Positions 34,504 to 44,252 of a stretch of 64,000 bases of DNA are shown here, one piece after another. Position 1 is the first letter of the stretch, and each line of letters starts with the position of its first letter. A program made the translations under genes and the position numbers. The notes under the pieces are model-generated. The model was given only the letters and a program-made list of their open reading frames with translations, ran no database searches and was not told the origin of the DNA. This DNA is from Pseudomonas sp. SST3 (GTDB lineage Bacteria > Pseudomonadota > Gammaproteobacteria > Pseudomonadales > Pseudomonadaceae), in assembly GCF_003325755.1 (NCBI RefSeq), contig NZ_QORI02000009.1, positions 157,389 to 221,388 of the forward strand, in the 5' to 3' direction.

Positions 34504-36309
34504 TTAGTAAGCCAGCTCGAAATGGGCTTCGTCCATGTCCATCAGGTTGTCGGCACCGGACAGCATGGTTTCGACGTGGGCACGGGTACGCGGCAGGATG
34601 CGCTGGAAGTAGAAGCGCGCAGTCTGCACCTTGGCGGTGTAGAAACCGTCGGTGTCTTCACCCGCCGCGATCTTCTCGGACGCCAGACGCGCCATGTCGG
34701 CCCAGAAGTAGGCCAGGCAGGCGTAGCCGCAATACATCAGGTAATCCACCGAGGCGGCACCGACTTCTTCGCGGTTCTTCATCGCAGCCATACCGACCTT
34801 CATGGTCAGGTCGCCCCACTCCTTGTTCAGCTTGGCCAGCGGCTCGACGAACTGCTTGACCGCCTCGTTGCCTTCGTTGGCCTGGCAGAACTTGTGTACC
34901 ACCTTGGTGAAGCCTTTCAGTGCTTCGCCCTGGGTCATCAGGACCTTGCGGCCCAGCAGATCGAGCGCCTGGATACCGGTGGTCCCTTCGTACAGGCAGG
35001 AGATGCGGCTGTCACGAACGTTCTGCTCCATGCCCCACTCGGCGATGAAACCGTGGCCACCATAGATCTGCACGCCGTGGTTGGCGGATTCGAAGCCGAC
35101 TTCGGTCATGAACGCCTTGGCGATGGGTGTCAGGAAAGCCAACATCGCATCGGCGGCCTTGCGCTGCTCCTCGTCCTGGCTGCGCTGGGTGATGTCGACC
35201 TGCTTGGCGGCGAAGTAGAGCATCGCCCGGTTGCCTTCGGCGAAGGCTTTCATGGTCAACAGCATGCGGCGCACGTCTGGGTGCACGATGATTGGGTCAG
35301 CGGCTTTTTCCGGCGCTTTCGGGCCAGTCAGCGAACGCATCTGCAGACGCTCACGCGCATACTTGATGCCGCCCTGGAAGCCGATCTCGGCATGGGCCAG
35401 GCCCTGTAGAGCGGTGCCCAGACGTGCGGTGTTCATGAAAGTGAACATGCAGTTCAGGCCCTTGTTCGGCGGGCCGATCAGGAAGCCAGTGGCGCTGTCG
35501 AAGTTCATCACGCAGGTGGCGTTGCCGTGAATGCCCATCTTGTGCTCCAGGGAGCCGCAAGACACACCATTGCGCTCGCTAACGCCGCCGTCGGCGTTCG
35601 GTAGAAACTTCGGAACGATGAACAAGGAAATGCCCTTGGTGCCTTGCGGCGCATCGGGCAGGCGAGCCAGGACGATATGGACGATGTTGTCGGCCATATC
35701 GTGTTCGCCCGCGGAAATGAAGATCTTGGTGCCGGAAACCTTGTAGCTGCCATCGGCCTGAGGCTCGGCCTTGGTGCGCAGCATACCCAGGTCGGTGCCG
35801 CAATGCGGCTCGGTCAGGCACATGGTGCCAGTCCATTCACCGGAGACCAGCTTGGTCAGATAGGTCTGCTGCTGCTCGGGCGTGCCGTGCTCATGCAGAG
35901 TATTCATCGCGCCGTGAGATAGGCCGGGGTACATGCCCCACGACCAGTTGGCTTCGCCGATCATCTCGCTGATGGCCATGCCCAGCGACTCCGGTAGGCC
36001 CTGGCCGCCGTGCTCAACGTCATGGGCCAGGCTCGGCCAGCCACCTTCGACGAACTGCTGATAAGCCTCCTTGAAGCCGGTCGGTGTTTTCACACCGGAC
36101 TCGCTCCAGGTACAACCTTCGGTATCGCCCACGCGATTCAGCGGAGCGATGACCTGCTCACAAAACTTGGCGCCTTCATCGAGGATGGCGTTGACCATGT
36201 CCGGGGTGGCGTCTTCACAACCCGGAAGGCTCTGATAATGCGCTTCGTAGCCGAGCAGTTCGTCACGTACGAAGCGGATATCGCGCAAGGGGGCCTTGTA
36301 GTCGGGCAT
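34504..36309 (-). CDS. Acyl-CoA dehydrogenase, FadE type (PA0506/FadE1-like)
   Basis: This 601-residue acyl-CoA dehydrogenase starts [24 protein letters not shown]. It shows '[19 protein letters not shown]', '[24 protein letters not shown]' and the catalytic glutamate in '[18 protein letters not shown]', with the subfamily's C-terminal helical extension. Position next to the biotin genes matches PA0506 (called FadE1) in P. aeruginosa, which acts on long-chain acyl-CoA; substrate range here is by analogy. A pair of PsrA-like boxes about 100 bases upstream suggests induction by long-chain fatty acids. GAGG is eight bases before the ATG, and a strong terminator follows the gene. Confidence 0.92.
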   Translation of the reverse strand: MPDYKAPLRDIRFVRDELLGYEAHYQSLPGCEDATPDMVNAILDEGAKFCEQVIAPLNRVGDTEGCTWSESGVKTPTGFKEAYQQFVEGGWPSLAHDVEHGGQGLPESLGMAISEMIGEANWSWGMYPGLSHGAMNTLHEHGTPEQQQTYLTKLVSGEWTGTMCLTEPHCGTDLGMLRTKAEPQADGSYKVSGTKIFISAGEHDMADNIVHIVLARLPDAPQGTKGISLFIVPKFLPNADGGVSERNGVSCGSLEHKMGIHGNATCVMNFDSATGFLIGPPNKGLNCMFTFMNTARLGTALQGLAHAEIGFQGGIKYARERLQMRSLTGPKAPEKAADPIIVHPDVRRMLLTMKAFAEGNRAMLYFAAKQVDITQRSQDEEQRKAADAMLAFLTPIAKAFMTEVGFESANHGVQIYGGHGFIAEWGMEQNVRDSRISCLYEGTTGIQALDLLGRKVLMTQGEALKGFTKVVHKFCQANEGNEAVKQFVEPLAKLNKEWGDLTMKVGMAAMKNREEVGAASVDYLMYCGYACLAYFWADMARLASEKIAAGEDTDGFYTAKVQTARFYFQRILPRTRAHVETMLSGADNLMDMDEAHFELAY

Positions 36310-36406
36310 AGCGTAAACCTCAGCGGTGGGTTCTTTGATTCAGTTGACCGGTTTGCCCGGCCAGACTTGGATTGGATTGTGACCCCCAGGCAGCAGCACG
36401 GCAGGT

Positions 36407-36433
36407 CAAACAGGCGTTTGAAACATACGTTTA
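36407..36433. promoter_or_regulatory. Tandem PsrA-like operator boxes
   Basis: CAAACAGGCGTTTG at 36407-36420 is an exact fit to the PsrA consensus (G/C)AAAC-N2-4-GTTT(G/C). A second copy, GAAACATACGTTTA at 36420-36433, shares one base with it and has one mismatch. PsrA is the fatty-acid-responsive TetR regulator of beta-oxidation genes in Pseudomonas. The boxes lie about 100 bases upstream of the FadE1-like start, where a promoter is expected. Confidence 0.65.
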
Positions 36434-36545
36434 GGCCTGCACGATGTCAAGCAGAGACCCAGGCACCGTTGGTTGGCGCCGCATCGAGACAAGACAGGAG
36501 AGGGATACCACCAGAAAGGGATGCCGGTCATGCGACCGGTGGGGG

Positions 36546-36803
36546 TCAGGCTTTGGTGTTGATCAGGGTACCAAGTACTTCGTCGGCGCTTTGCAGCAGC
36601 CGCACCCCGGCTTTCGCGGTGTGCTCCCCGACTTTCATCTGGATCAGCTGCTCGGTCAGTTCGACCGTATCGGCAACCGCCTGTGAATTCTCTGCGACCG
36701 GCAGAGCGCCGGTGGCGATTGCAGCGCCGGCTTCATCGACGCGCTGCTGCCCAGCCTGGTAGGCGCCCAGTCCGGCAGAGAGGAGGCTGTTGTTGATTTG
36801 CAT
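36546..36803 (-). CDS. Small conserved-looking protein with flagellar rod/hook-like N-terminus
   Basis: This 85-residue protein begins MQINNSLLSAGLGAYQAGQQRVDEAGAAIA. The alternation of short hydrophobic residues with 'G..AYQAGQQRVDEAG..IA' recalls the N-terminal helices of flagellar hook and rod proteins, and the C-terminus 'VGVRLLQSADEVLGTLI'-like stretch is also helical. The whole protein would form two amphipathic helices. No named function is known to me; P. aeruginosa has a small hypothetical gene (PA0505) at this position. I chose the ATG at 36803 (GAGGG seven bases upstream) rather than the in-frame start at 36821. It lies between the biotin operon end and the FadE1-like gene. Confidence 0.7.
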   Translation of the reverse strand: MQINNSLLSAGLGAYQAGQQRVDEAGAAIATGALPVAENSQAVADTVELTEQLIQMKVGEHTAKAGVRLLQSADEVLGTLINTKA

Positions 36804-36892
36804 GCTGCAACCCTCGCGCAATCAGTTAGCCATCATTGAAGCAGAGCCGGAATATTCTCGCCAATGACGTATCGCTATAACGGCTAAGCACC

Positions 36893-37579
36893 TTAGCGGG
36901 CCGGAATGAGTGGCTCGATATCCAGGTAGGCTGCCACGTCCGATGGGCCAGCCGGCGGGAGGTGCGGCACTCGTCCGAGACAGGGGGCTGATAGTCGCTG
37001 GGCCAGCGTGGCAAGGTTTTCCTCCAGCCGCGACGTCGAGGGATCGATGATATTAGCGACCCAACCCGCCAGTCGCAGCCCGTCGCGTCCGATGGCTTCA
37101 GCACTGAGCAGCGCATGGTTGATACAGCCGAGGCGAACCCCGACCACCAGGATCACCGGGAGCCCGAGCTGCACGGCAAGATCGGACAGCGTTTCGTCAC
37201 CCGCCAATGGCACGCGCCAGCCACCTGCACCCTCGACCAGCGAGAAATCGGCCTGCAGCGCCAGCATCTGCCGGACCGGAGCAACCAATTGCGCAACGCT
37301 CAGATCGACACCTGCCTCCCGCGCCGCCAGATGCGGCGCAATGGCCGGTTCGAAGGCGAATGGATTGACCGCCTCGTAGTGCATCGGCAGGGTGCACTCG
37401 CCGAGCAATGCCAGCGCATCGCTATTGCGCAGCCCCTCGACCGTCCTCTCGCAGCCCGACGCCACCGGTTTCGCCGCCGCCGTACTGTGCCCCAACAGTC
37501 GAGCGGCATGCAGCAGCCCGACGGCAATGGTGGTCTTGCCGACTTCGGTGTCGGTTCCGGTCACGAAAAACGCAGCCAT
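36893..37579 (-). CDS. bioD: Dethiobiotin synthetase BioD
   Basis: This 228-residue enzyme closes the ureido ring of dethiobiotin from DAPA, CO2 and ATP. It starts [23 protein letters not shown] with the P-loop 'GTDTEVGKTT'. 'KPVASGCE' is the conserved substrate region and 'LVEGAGGWRVPL' the second nucleotide motif. The ATG at 37579 overlaps the bioC stop by one base (TGATG) and has AAGGAG upstream; the extra upstream TTG is less likely. It is the last gene of the bioFHCD block. Confidence 0.95.
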   Translation of the reverse strand: MAAFFVTGTDTEVGKTTIAVGLLHAARLLGHSTAAAKPVASGCERTVEGLRNSDALALLGECTLPMHYEAVNPFAFEPAIAPHLAAREAGVDLSVAQLVAPVRQMLALQADFSLVEGAGGWRVPLAGDETLSDLAVQLGLPVILVVGVRLGCINHALLSAEAIGRDGLRLAGWVANIIDPSTSRLEENLATLAQRLSAPCLGRVPHLPPAGPSDVAAYLDIEPLIPAR

Positions 37580-38400
37580 CAATGCTCCTTGCGCAGTACG
37601 CCGTAAATGACCTGATAGGTGGCCGGCAACCCGGCGGGGGTTCGGAACTGTTCGTAGGCATCGATCAACGCTCGGATTCGCGCGCGCCCGGTGAGGCCGC
37701 CGGGACGGCCCGGATTAAGGTTATGCGCGCCAAGCGCCTTGAGTTCCGTGGTCAGCTGGCGCAGCTCGGCGAAATACAGCACCTGCGGCTGTACATCGAG
37801 GCTGACCACATTCAGGCCACTGGTGGCGCAGAGCTGCCGATACGCCTCGTGGCTACGGAAGCGATTGACGTGGGCGAAGCCATCCACCGCTTGCCAGCTG
37901 TCGCGCAGCTCCTGCAGGGTTCCGCTGCACAAGCTGCTGAATGTGAAGACCCCGCCCGGACGCAACACCCGGCTCGCCTCGCTCAGCACAGCGGTGAAGT
38001 CATCGCACCATTGCAGCGCCAGACTAGAGAAGATCAGCTCGACCGATGCATCGCGCAGCGGTAGGCACTCGGCGTCGCCTGCGACGAACGCGCCGGCGCC
38101 ACCTTGCGGTCGCGCATGACGCAGCATGCCTTCGGCGATATCCATTGCCATGCCATCAGCGGCGGGAAAACGGCTCGCCAGCGCCCGTGAGAAATAACCG
38201 GTGCCACAGCCCAGATCGAGCCAGCGCGCTGGGCTCAGATCGCTGGGCAAACGATCGGCCAGTGCATTGCCGACAGCCCGCTGCAGTTCGGCCACGGCAT
38301 CGTAGCTGGCGGCAGCGCGAGAAAACGATGCGGCAACCTGGCGCTTGTCGGGCAACCCGGAACTGGCAGTTGATGCGCTCACCGCAGCCGATCTGTTCAT
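37579..38400 (-). CDS. bioC: Malonyl-ACP O-methyltransferase BioC
   Basis: This 273-residue class I SAM-dependent methyltransferase has '[30 protein letters not shown]' at the N-terminus, typical of BioC. Motif I is '[16 protein letters not shown]', followed by '[11 protein letters not shown]' and '[15 protein letters not shown]'-like sequence (seen as '[15 protein letters not shown]'). It methylates malonyl-ACP to disguise it as a primer for pimelate synthesis on fatty acid enzymes. It overlaps bioH by four bases (ATGA) and bioD by one, showing tight coupling. Confidence 0.95.
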   Translation of the reverse strand: MNRSAAVSASTASSGLPDKRQVAASFSRAAASYDAVAELQRAVGNALADRLPSDLSPARWLDLGCGTGYFSRALASRFPAADGMAMDIAEGMLRHARPQGGAGAFVAGDAECLPLRDASVELIFSSLALQWCDDFTAVLSEASRVLRPGGVFTFSSLCSGTLQELRDSWQAVDGFAHVNRFRSHEAYRQLCATSGLNVVSLDVQPQVLYFAELRQLTTELKALGAHNLNPGRPGGLTGRARIRALIDAYEQFRTPAGLPATYQVIYGVLRKEH

Positions 38401-39119
38401 GCCGCAGCACCCTTGATAAACGCCACCATCGCCGCGGCAACCTCATCTGGGCGCTCCAGCGGAAGCGCATGACTGGCGCCCGGTATCAGCCTGGTGACAA
38501 TCCCGGGCATCCATCGTCGCAGGGCATCACAGGCCGCCGCCGGCACCAGCGCATCGTTAGCGGCGAACAGATGCAGTTGAGGGCCGAAATAGCCATGCAG
38601 CGCGCCGCGCCCGTCCAGTTCTGCCAGCAGCTGCAGACCGGCATCCAGCACTGGCGCTGGCAGCTGGGATTGACTGACTTGCAGCTGTCGCGCCAGCGTT
38701 CGTGGGTCGTAACCACCACGACCGCACAGCAAGCGGAAGCGCTTGAGCGTTTCCTCAGGATCGAGGCGGAACGCCTCATGGAAGGCATCGAAGATGTCCG
38801 TCGCCATGGCTTCCGGCCACTGCGGCCGGGCACGGAAACAGGGGTTGCTGGCGATGGTGATCAGGCCGCGACAGGTGTCGACGCGGCGCGCGGCCAGTTG
38901 CGAGGCGAGCATACCGCCCAGCGACCATCCGGCCAGCCAGCTGCCATGCGGCAGACGCTGATCCAACTCATCGAGCCAGGCCTCTTTCGCGACCAGTTCC
39001 GGCAGCGGCTCGATCACCACCTCCAGATCTGGCGCCAAATCGGCCAATGCGTCGTATAAAGGTTGCAAGGCCGCCGGGCCGAACGCCCATCCGGGCAGCA
39101 ATATCAGCTGATCACGCAT
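38397..39119 (-). CDS. bioH: Pimeloyl-ACP methyl ester carboxylesterase BioH
   Basis: This 240-residue alpha/beta hydrolase removes the methyl ester placed by BioC, ending pimeloyl-ACP synthesis. It begins [18 protein letters not shown]. The nucleophile serine is in '[11 protein letters not shown]', the acid in 'FAANDALVP', and the histidine in 'PGASHALPL'. The frame is open further upstream inside bioF, but the ATG at 39119 gives the standard N-terminus and overlaps the bioF stop by only eight bases. The bioH-bioC adjacency is the usual pseudomonad arrangement. Confidence 0.93.
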   Translation of the reverse strand: MRDQLILLPGWAFGPAALQPLYDALADLAPDLEVVIEPLPELVAKEAWLDELDQRLPHGSWLAGWSLGGMLASQLAARRVDTCRGLITIASNPCFRARPQWPEAMATDIFDAFHEAFRLDPEETLKRFRLLCGRGGYDPRTLARQLQVSQSQLPAPVLDAGLQLLAELDGRGALHGYFGPQLHLFAANDALVPAAACDALRRWMPGIVTRLIPGASHALPLERPDEVAAAMVAFIKGAAA

Positions 39120-40293
39120 CGGTTTCTGGCTCCTCGGCCAATCGACTCCAGCTTTCGGCCAGGATATCCAGCAGTTGTTCAACCTGCGCCTCGCTGTGGG
39201 ACGCACTGAATGTCACACGCAGCCGCGCACTGCCGGCCGGTACAGTTGGCGGACGAATGGCGCCGACCAGGACGCCGCGTCGGCGAAGGGCCGCGGAGAG
39301 CTTCAGGGCGCGCTCACTGCTACCGACCAGAATCGGCTGGATCGGCGTCGGGCTGTCCATCAGGCTCAGTCCGATGTCGGCTGCGCCTTGACGAAAGCGT
39401 GCAATCAGTCGGTTCAGATGGTCGCGGCGCCAACTTTCGCTACGCAGCAGTTCGAGGCTTTTCAGCGTCGCGCAGGCGACCGCTGGCGGCTGGCTGGTGG
39501 TGTAAATGTAAGGGCGGGCAAACTGAATGAGCGTCTCGATCAGCTCTTCGCTGCCGGCGACGAATGCGCCAGCGGTACCGAAGGCCTTGCCCAGCGTGCC
39601 GACCAACACCGGCACGTCATCGATGCCGAGGCCGAAATGCTCGACGATGCCGCCACCGGTTTGGCCCAGCGGGCCGAAGCCATGGGCATCATCAACCATC
39701 ACCCAGGCATCCCGGGCCTTCGCTGTGGCGCATAGCGCTGGCAGGTCGGCCAGATCACCGTCCATGCTGAATACGCCATCGGTCACCACCAGGGTATTGC
39801 CCGTCGCTTTATCCAGACGCTTGGCCAGGCTCTGCGCATCGTTGTGCAGATACCGCGAGAAACGCGCGCCACTGAGCAAACCGGCGTCCAGCAACGAGGC
39901 GTGATTGATGCGATCTTCGAGCACCGTATCGCCCTGCCCCACCAGCGCGGTGACCGCCGCGAGATTGGCCATGTAGCCAGTGGAGAACAGCAGCGCCCGT
40001 GGACGTCCGGTGAATTCGGCCAAGGCCTCTTCGAGTTGGTGATGCGGCGTGCTGTGGCCCATCACCAGATGGGAAGCGCCACCGCCAACGCCCCAACGTT
40101 CGGCCCCCTGCTGCAGAGCGCGGATCACCTCGGGATGGCCGGCAAGACCGAGGTAGTCGTTGGAGCAGAACGCTAGCAGCGACTCACCGTCGACCACGAC
40201 CTCCGGTTGCTGCGGCGTTTCCAGCAAAGGACGTTGGCGATAAAGGTGCGCGGCGCGGCGCTCGGCGAGGCGGGAAGTGAGATCGAAAGGCAT
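39112..40293 (-). CDS. bioF: 8-amino-7-oxononanoate synthase BioF
   Basis: This 393-residue PLP enzyme joins pimeloyl-ACP (or CoA) with alanine in biotin synthesis. It shows '[18 protein letters not shown]', the '[13 protein letters not shown]' cofactor motif with its Asp and His, and '[20 protein letters not shown]' with the Schiff-base lysine. '[14 protein letters not shown]' closes the active site. Length is normal. It is followed by bioH with an eight-base overlap, and preceded by a REP-like spacer that separates it from bioB. Confidence 0.96.
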   Translation of the reverse strand: MPFDLTSRLAERRAAHLYRQRPLLETPQQPEVVVDGESLLAFCSNDYLGLAGHPEVIRALQQGAERWGVGGGASHLVMGHSTPHHQLEEALAEFTGRPRALLFSTGYMANLAAVTALVGQGDTVLEDRINHASLLDAGLLSGARFSRYLHNDAQSLAKRLDKATGNTLVVTDGVFSMDGDLADLPALCATAKARDAWVMVDDAHGFGPLGQTGGGIVEHFGLGIDDVPVLVGTLGKAFGTAGAFVAGSEELIETLIQFARPYIYTTSQPPAVACATLKSLELLRSESWRRDHLNRLIARFRQGAADIGLSLMDSPTPIQPILVGSSERALKLSAALRRRGVLVGAIRPPTVPAGSARLRVTFSASHSEAQVEQLLDILAESWSRLAEEPETDA

Positions 40294-40308
40294 AGCGGAC
40301 GGACTTGT

Positions 40309-40388
40309 TGTAGGAACCAGCTTGCTGGCGACCCTGTAGCAGCGGCATTGCTTCGCGAGCCGGGATCAGGCGCGCGCTCGCTCCTACA
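40309..40388. repeat. REP-type palindromic element
   Basis: TGTAGGAACCAGCTTGCTGGCGA at the left and CGCGCTCGCTCCTACA at the right form imperfect inverted arms of the well-known Pseudomonas REP pattern (TGTAGGAGC … GCTCCTACA). It fills most of the 122-base spacer between bioB and bioF and may stabilise or partly terminate the bio transcript. Confidence 0.75.
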
Positions 40389-40415
40389 GGATTCGTGTAG
40401 CCAGGTTAATTGGGA

Positions 40416-41474
40416 TCAAGCCGAGGCGGCGTCATAGAACAGCTTGCTGTCGCGCTGTTCGACCAATGCCTGCTCGATGGCCGCCTGATGCACTTCGTCG
40501 TCATGCTCTTCGCGCGCTTCGGGCTGGATGCCCAGGCGCTTGAACAGCAGCATGTCCTTATCGGCTTGCGGGTTGCCGGTGGTCAGCAGTTTCTCGCCGT
40601 AGAAGATCGAGTTGGCACCGGCGAAGAACGCTAGCGCCTGCATCTGCTCGTTCATCTGCTCGCGGCCGGCTGATAGCCGCACGTGGGATTTCGGCATCAT
40701 GATCCGCGCCACGGCGAGCATACGGATGAAGTCGAAGGGGTCGACATCCTGCTCCTCGGCCAGCGGCGTGCCCTTGACCTTCACCAGCATATTGATCGGG
40801 ACCGACTCGGGATGCTCGGGCAGGTTGGCCAGCTGGATTAGCAGGCCGGCGCGGTCGTTCAACGACTCGCCCATGCCCAGGATGCCGCCGGAGCAGATCT
40901 TCATGCCCGACTCGCGCACATAGCTCAGCGTTTCCAGACGGTCTGCGTAGGTGCGGGTGGTAATGATGTTGCCGTAGAACTCCGGCGAGGTGTCGAGGTT
41001 GTGGTTGTAGTAGTCCAGCCCCGCCGCCGCCAGCGCCTTGGTCTGCTCCTGATCGAGCTTGCCGAGGGTCATGCAGGTTTCCAGACCCAACGCCTTTACG
41101 CCTTCGACCATCTTCAGCACATAAGGCATGTCCTTGGCGGAGGGGTGCTTCCAGGCCGCGCCCATGCAGAAACGGGTGGAACCGATGGCCTTGGCTTCGG
41201 CCGCCGCCTCCAGCACCTTCTGCACTTCCATCAGCTTTTCTTTATCCAGCCCGGTGTTGTAGTGGCCGGACTGCGGGCAATATTTGCAGTCTTCCGGGCA
41301 GGCACCGGTCTTGATCGATAGCAGTGTGGAGACTTGCACGCGGTTGGCGTCGAAGTGCTGGCGATGCACCGTCTGCGCCTGGAACAGCAGGTCGTTGAAG
41401 GGTTGCTCGAAGAGCGCCTTGACTTCAGCGAGGCTCCAGTCGTGACGCGTGGCAAAAGCGGCAGTGGCGCTCAT
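40416..41474 (-). CDS. bioB: Biotin synthase BioB
   Basis: This 352-residue radical-SAM enzyme inserts sulfur into dethiobiotin. The cluster-binding cysteines are in '[17 protein letters not shown]', and the second [2Fe-2S] ligands are in the barrel ('[10 protein letters not shown]', 'ETCMTLGKL', '[11 protein letters not shown]'). The C-terminal '[17 protein letters not shown]' is characteristic. The frame is open upstream to 41543, but the ATG at 41474 with AAGGA upstream yields [13 protein letters not shown], the usual start. It is the first biotin gene and is divergent from comF. A BirA-like operator lies about 60-95 bases upstream. Confidence 0.97.
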   Translation of the reverse strand: MSATAAFATRHDWSLAEVKALFEQPFNDLLFQAQTVHRQHFDANRVQVSTLLSIKTGACPEDCKYCPQSGHYNTGLDKEKLMEVQKVLEAAAEAKAIGSTRFCMGAAWKHPSAKDMPYVLKMVEGVKALGLETCMTLGKLDQEQTKALAAAGLDYYNHNLDTSPEFYGNIITTRTYADRLETLSYVRESGMKICSGGILGMGESLNDRAGLLIQLANLPEHPESVPINMLVKVKGTPLAEEQDVDPFDFIRMLAVARIMMPKSHVRLSAGREQMNEQMQALAFFAGANSIFYGEKLLTTGNPQADKDMLLFKRLGIQPEAREEHDDEVHQAAIEQALVEQRDSKLFYDAASA

Positions 41475-41536
41475 GGGGCATTCCTTGTACATAGGTTCTT
41501 GGCACGGATGCGAGATGGTTAGCCAAGCCGAAGATG

Positions 41537-41568
41537 CTGTCAACCTGGAAAGGACTCATGGTTTACGA
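41537..41568. promoter_or_regulatory. Candidate BirA (biotin repressor) operator
   Basis: TGTCAACC, a 14-base spacer and GGTTTACG form a dyad close to the bacterial BirA site (TGTMAACC-N14-16-GGTTKACA), with one mismatch at the end of the right arm. It lies in the bioB promoter region on the minus strand, and the right arm falls within the first codons of comF on the plus strand. Confidence 0.55.
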
Positions 41569-42265
41569 CTGGTTAAAACTCGAACACTACTGCCAACTTT
41601 GCGATGAGCGCTGCGAAGTCGGGCAATCACTGTGCGGACCCTGCGAGGCCGAACTGCCCTGGCTCGGGGGGCAATGCTCCATCTGCGCGCTGCCGCTGGC
41701 CGCAAGCGGACTGATCTGCGGCCAATGCCTCAAACATCCACCCGCATTCGAGCATGTCGCGGTGCCCTGGCGCTTCGCCTTCCCGGTGGACAGCCTGATC
41801 AGCCGTTTCAAACACCAGTCGCGCTGGCCACTCGGCCGGCTGTTGTCCGAGCATCTGGCGCGCTATCTGCAGCATCGGTTCGACGAAGGCCTGCCGCGCC
41901 CGGACCTGTTGCTCCCCGTCCCACTAGCCCGCAAACGATTGCGTCAGCGGGGCTTCAACCAGGCGCAGATGCTCGCCAACTGGCTGAGCCCAGTGCTGAA
42001 CCTGCCTGTGCGGAACGAGCTGCTGCAACGTACTCAGGACACCCAGTCACAGCAAGAACTGGATGCCGCCGGCCGACGCCGAAATCTGCGCCAGGCCTTT
42101 GCATTGACCGACGAGCGACAGATCGCCGGTCGCCACCTGGCTGTCATAGACGACGTACTTACCACCGGAGCAACCGCCGAAGCGTTGGCTCGCCTGTTGA
42201 AACGTGCGGGCGCCGTACGGGTCGATATCTATTGCCTGGCGCGTACGCCGAAGCCAGGCGATTAG
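41558..42265 (+). CDS. comF: ComF family amidophosphoribosyltransferase-like protein
   Basis: This 235-residue ComF-family protein has two N-terminal CxxC pairs ('YCQLCDERCEVGQSLCGPC' and 'QCSICALPLAASGLICGQC') that probably bind zinc. The C-terminal phosphoribosyltransferase fold shows 'LLLPVPLARKRLRQRGFNQAQ' and the PRPP loop 'LAVIDDVLTTGATAEAL'. In naturally competent bacteria ComF acts in uptake of transforming DNA; the exact reaction is not established. ATG at 41534 and 41558 are both possible. I prefer 41558 (MVYDWLKL), with AGGA just upstream. It is divergent from bioB. Confidence 0.88.
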   Translation: MVYDWLKLEHYCQLCDERCEVGQSLCGPCEAELPWLGGQCSICALPLAASGLICGQCLKHPPAFEHVAVPWRFAFPVDSLISRFKHQSRWPLGRLLSEHLARYLQHRFDEGLPRPDLLLPVPLARKRLRQRGFNQAQMLANWLSPVLNLPVRNELLQRTQDTQSQQELDAAGRRRNLRQAFALTDERQIAGRHLAVIDDVLTTGATAEALARLLKRAGAVRVDIYCLARTPKPGD

Positions 42266-42334
42266 GCGGCCAGAGCCGCGGTTGTGTAAACGCGCCAGTG
42301 CAATACACTGGCCGACCCATTTACGGAGCCGACC

Positions 42335-43309
42335 ATGAGCCACCCCTTCGACACACTCACGCCTGATCTTGTGCTCGATGCGGTGGAAAGTGCCGGCTTC
42401 ATCAGCGACGCCCGCGTGCTGGCATTGAACAGCTACGAAAATCGCGTCTACCAGGTTGGCATCGAAGACAGCACACCGCTCGTGGCCAAGTTCTACCGCC
42501 CCGGCCGCTGGAGCGACGAAGCAATTCTTGAGGAGCATCAGTTTTCGCACGAGCTGGCCGACCGCGAGATCCCGGTGGTTGCGCCGCTGGAGCACGCGGG
42601 CAGAACGCTGTTCGAACATGCCGGATTTCGTTTCGCATTGTTCCCGCGGCGCGGCGGTCGCGCCCCGGAGCCGGGCAATCTCGACCAGCTTTACCGCCTC
42701 GGACAGCTGCTCGGACGTATGCATGCGGTCAGCGCCAGTCGCCCGTTCGAGCACCGCGAAACGCTGACGGCTCAGCATTTCGGCCACGACTCGCTGGCTA
42801 CCCTCCTAGACGGCGGGTTCATACCGAAAAGCCTGCTGCCGGCCTACGAATCGGTGGCCCGCGACCTGCTCAAGCGAGTCGACGATGTGTTCGCCCGCAC
42901 CGAGTTCCTACCGATCCGCCTGCATGGCGACTGCCACCCGGGCAACATTCTCGCCAGGGATGACGCCTTCCACCTGGTGGACCTGGACGATTGCCGCATG
43001 GGGCCTTCGGTTCAGGACATCTGGATGATGCTCGCCGGTGAACGTCACGAGCGGCTCGGGCAGTTGTCTGAGCTGGTCGATGGCTATAACGAATTTCACG
43101 ACTTCGCCCCGCGCGAACTCCCGCTGATCGAGGCCCTGCGCGCGCTGCGCCTGATGCACTACAGCGCCTGGCTGGCACGCCGCTGGGACGATCCCGCCTT
43201 TCCCATGAGCTTTCCCTGGTTCGGCACCGAGCGCTACTGGGGCAATCAGATCCTGACCCTGCGCGAGCAGATGTCCGCGCTGCAGGAAGAGCCGCTGAAG
43301 CTGTTCTGA
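42335..43309 (+). CDS. srkA: Stress response serine/threonine kinase SrkA (YihE)
   Basis: This 324-residue protein of the APH/YihE kinase family has 'SYENRVYQVGIEDSTPLVAKFYRPGRW' with the ATP-binding lysine, the catalytic loop 'PIRLHGDCHPGNIL' and the metal site 'HLVDLDDCRMGP'. In E. coli this Ser/Thr kinase protects against stress-induced death linked to toxin systems and reactive oxygen; the same role here is by homology. GGAG lies six bases upstream of the ATG. It is convergent with rlmJ across a palindromic spacer. Confidence 0.9.
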   Translation: MSHPFDTLTPDLVLDAVESAGFISDARVLALNSYENRVYQVGIEDSTPLVAKFYRPGRWSDEAILEEHQFSHELADREIPVVAPLEHAGRTLFEHAGFRFALFPRRGGRAPEPGNLDQLYRLGQLLGRMHAVSASRPFEHRETLTAQHFGHDSLATLLDGGFIPKSLLPAYESVARDLLKRVDDVFARTEFLPIRLHGDCHPGNILARDDAFHLVDLDDCRMGPSVQDIWMMLAGERHERLGQLSELVDGYNEFHDFAPRELPLIEALRALRLMHYSAWLARRWDDPAFPMSFPWFGTERYWGNQILTLREQMSALQEEPLKLF

Positions 43310-43320
43310 ACGAGAAGCTC

Positions 43321-43396
43321 GCGTAGGGTGGGTCACGCTTCCCCGACCCACCGGGCAGAGTCTTGGTGGATGTAAAAATCGACATCCGTCCTACGC
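43321..43396. repeat. Palindromic spacer element between srkA and rlmJ
   Basis: GCGTAGG at 43321-43327 is inverted as CCTACGC at 43390-43396. Inside are GGTGGGTC…GACCCACC and GGATGT…ACATCC inverted pairs, so the whole 76 bases can fold as a branched structure. The GTAGGGTGGG…CCCACC pattern is a familiar dispersed repeat of P. stutzeri-like genomes. It may act as a bidirectional terminator for the convergent genes. Confidence 0.6.
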
Positions 43397-43412
43397 CGCT
43401 TCCAGCCTTCCG

Positions 43413-44252
43413 CTACTTCTCTTCGATCAACCAATCCAGCCGCCAGCCGCCTTCGCTTTGCCCGAGCAATGTGGCCAACCAGGGCAGCAGTTCGCGCAGC
43501 TCTTCTTCCAGGCCCCACGGCGGGTTGCTGATCGCCAGACCCGAGCCATTCAGGCGCAGCGCCTCGTCGGTGGGATGAACATAGAGTTCGGCACGCAACA
43601 GCTTCGGCGCGCCGCTGCGCGATAGCTGCTGATAGAAGCGTTTGAGCTGACGCTCATCCTTGATCGGGTACCAGATCAAGCCGATTGTCTGGCGCATGCG
43701 TCCGAGCGCTTCGGTGAGCGCCTGCACGCAGCGAGCCAGCTCATCAGCCTGCTCGAATGGCGGATCGATCAACAGCGCCACACGCTTTTCCTGGGTCGGC
43801 ATCAGCGCCCGCGGGACATGCCAACCCTCCCCCAGATGCACGGCAACGCGGCGGTCGCTGGCCATGTTGTCCTTCAGCAGACGCCCATCCTCGGGATGCT
43901 TCTCGTTGAGTTGCAAGCGGTCCTGGGGGCGGGTCAGCTGTCGCGCCAACTCCGGCGACCCCGGGTAGTAGCGCAGCGCGCCGTCCGGATTAAGCGCGCG
44001 GATCACGTTCAGATAGGCTTCGGCCGAAGCCGGAATGCCATCGGCCTGCCACAACCGGGCGATCCCGTGCAGCCATTCGCCGGTGCGGCTGGCCTGGTCG
44101 CCGGCCAGGTCATACAGCCCGACGCCGGCGTGGCTGTCGAGGTAGGCGAATGGCGCTTCCTTGCGAGCGAGCAAGGCAAATAGCCGGGACAGGACGAGGT
44201 GTTTGAACACGTCGGCGTGATTGCCGGCGTGAAAAGCGTGGCGGTAATTCAT
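43413..44252 (-). CDS. rlmJ: 23S rRNA (adenine-2030-N6)-methyltransferase RlmJ
   Basis: This 279-residue methyltransferase begins MNYRHAFHAGNHADVFKHLVL, the diagnostic RlmJ N-terminus. 'FAYLDSHAGVGLYDL' forms the SAM site, and 'VALLIDPPFEQADEL' contains the DPPF catalytic motif of N6-adenine methyltransferases. It methylates A2030 of 23S rRNA; in some species the homologue is also linked to use of DNA as a nutrient. It is single and convergent with srkA. Confidence 0.95.
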   Translation of the reverse strand: MNYRHAFHAGNHADVFKHLVLSRLFALLARKEAPFAYLDSHAGVGLYDLAGDQASRTGEWLHGIARLWQADGIPASAEAYLNVIRALNPDGALRYYPGSPELARQLTRPQDRLQLNEKHPEDGRLLKDNMASDRRVAVHLGEGWHVPRALMPTQEKRVALLIDPPFEQADELARCVQALTEALGRMRQTIGLIWYPIKDERQLKRFYQQLSRSGAPKLLRAELYVHPTDEALRLNGSGLAISNPPWGLEEELRELLPWLATLLGQSEGGWRLDWLIEEK

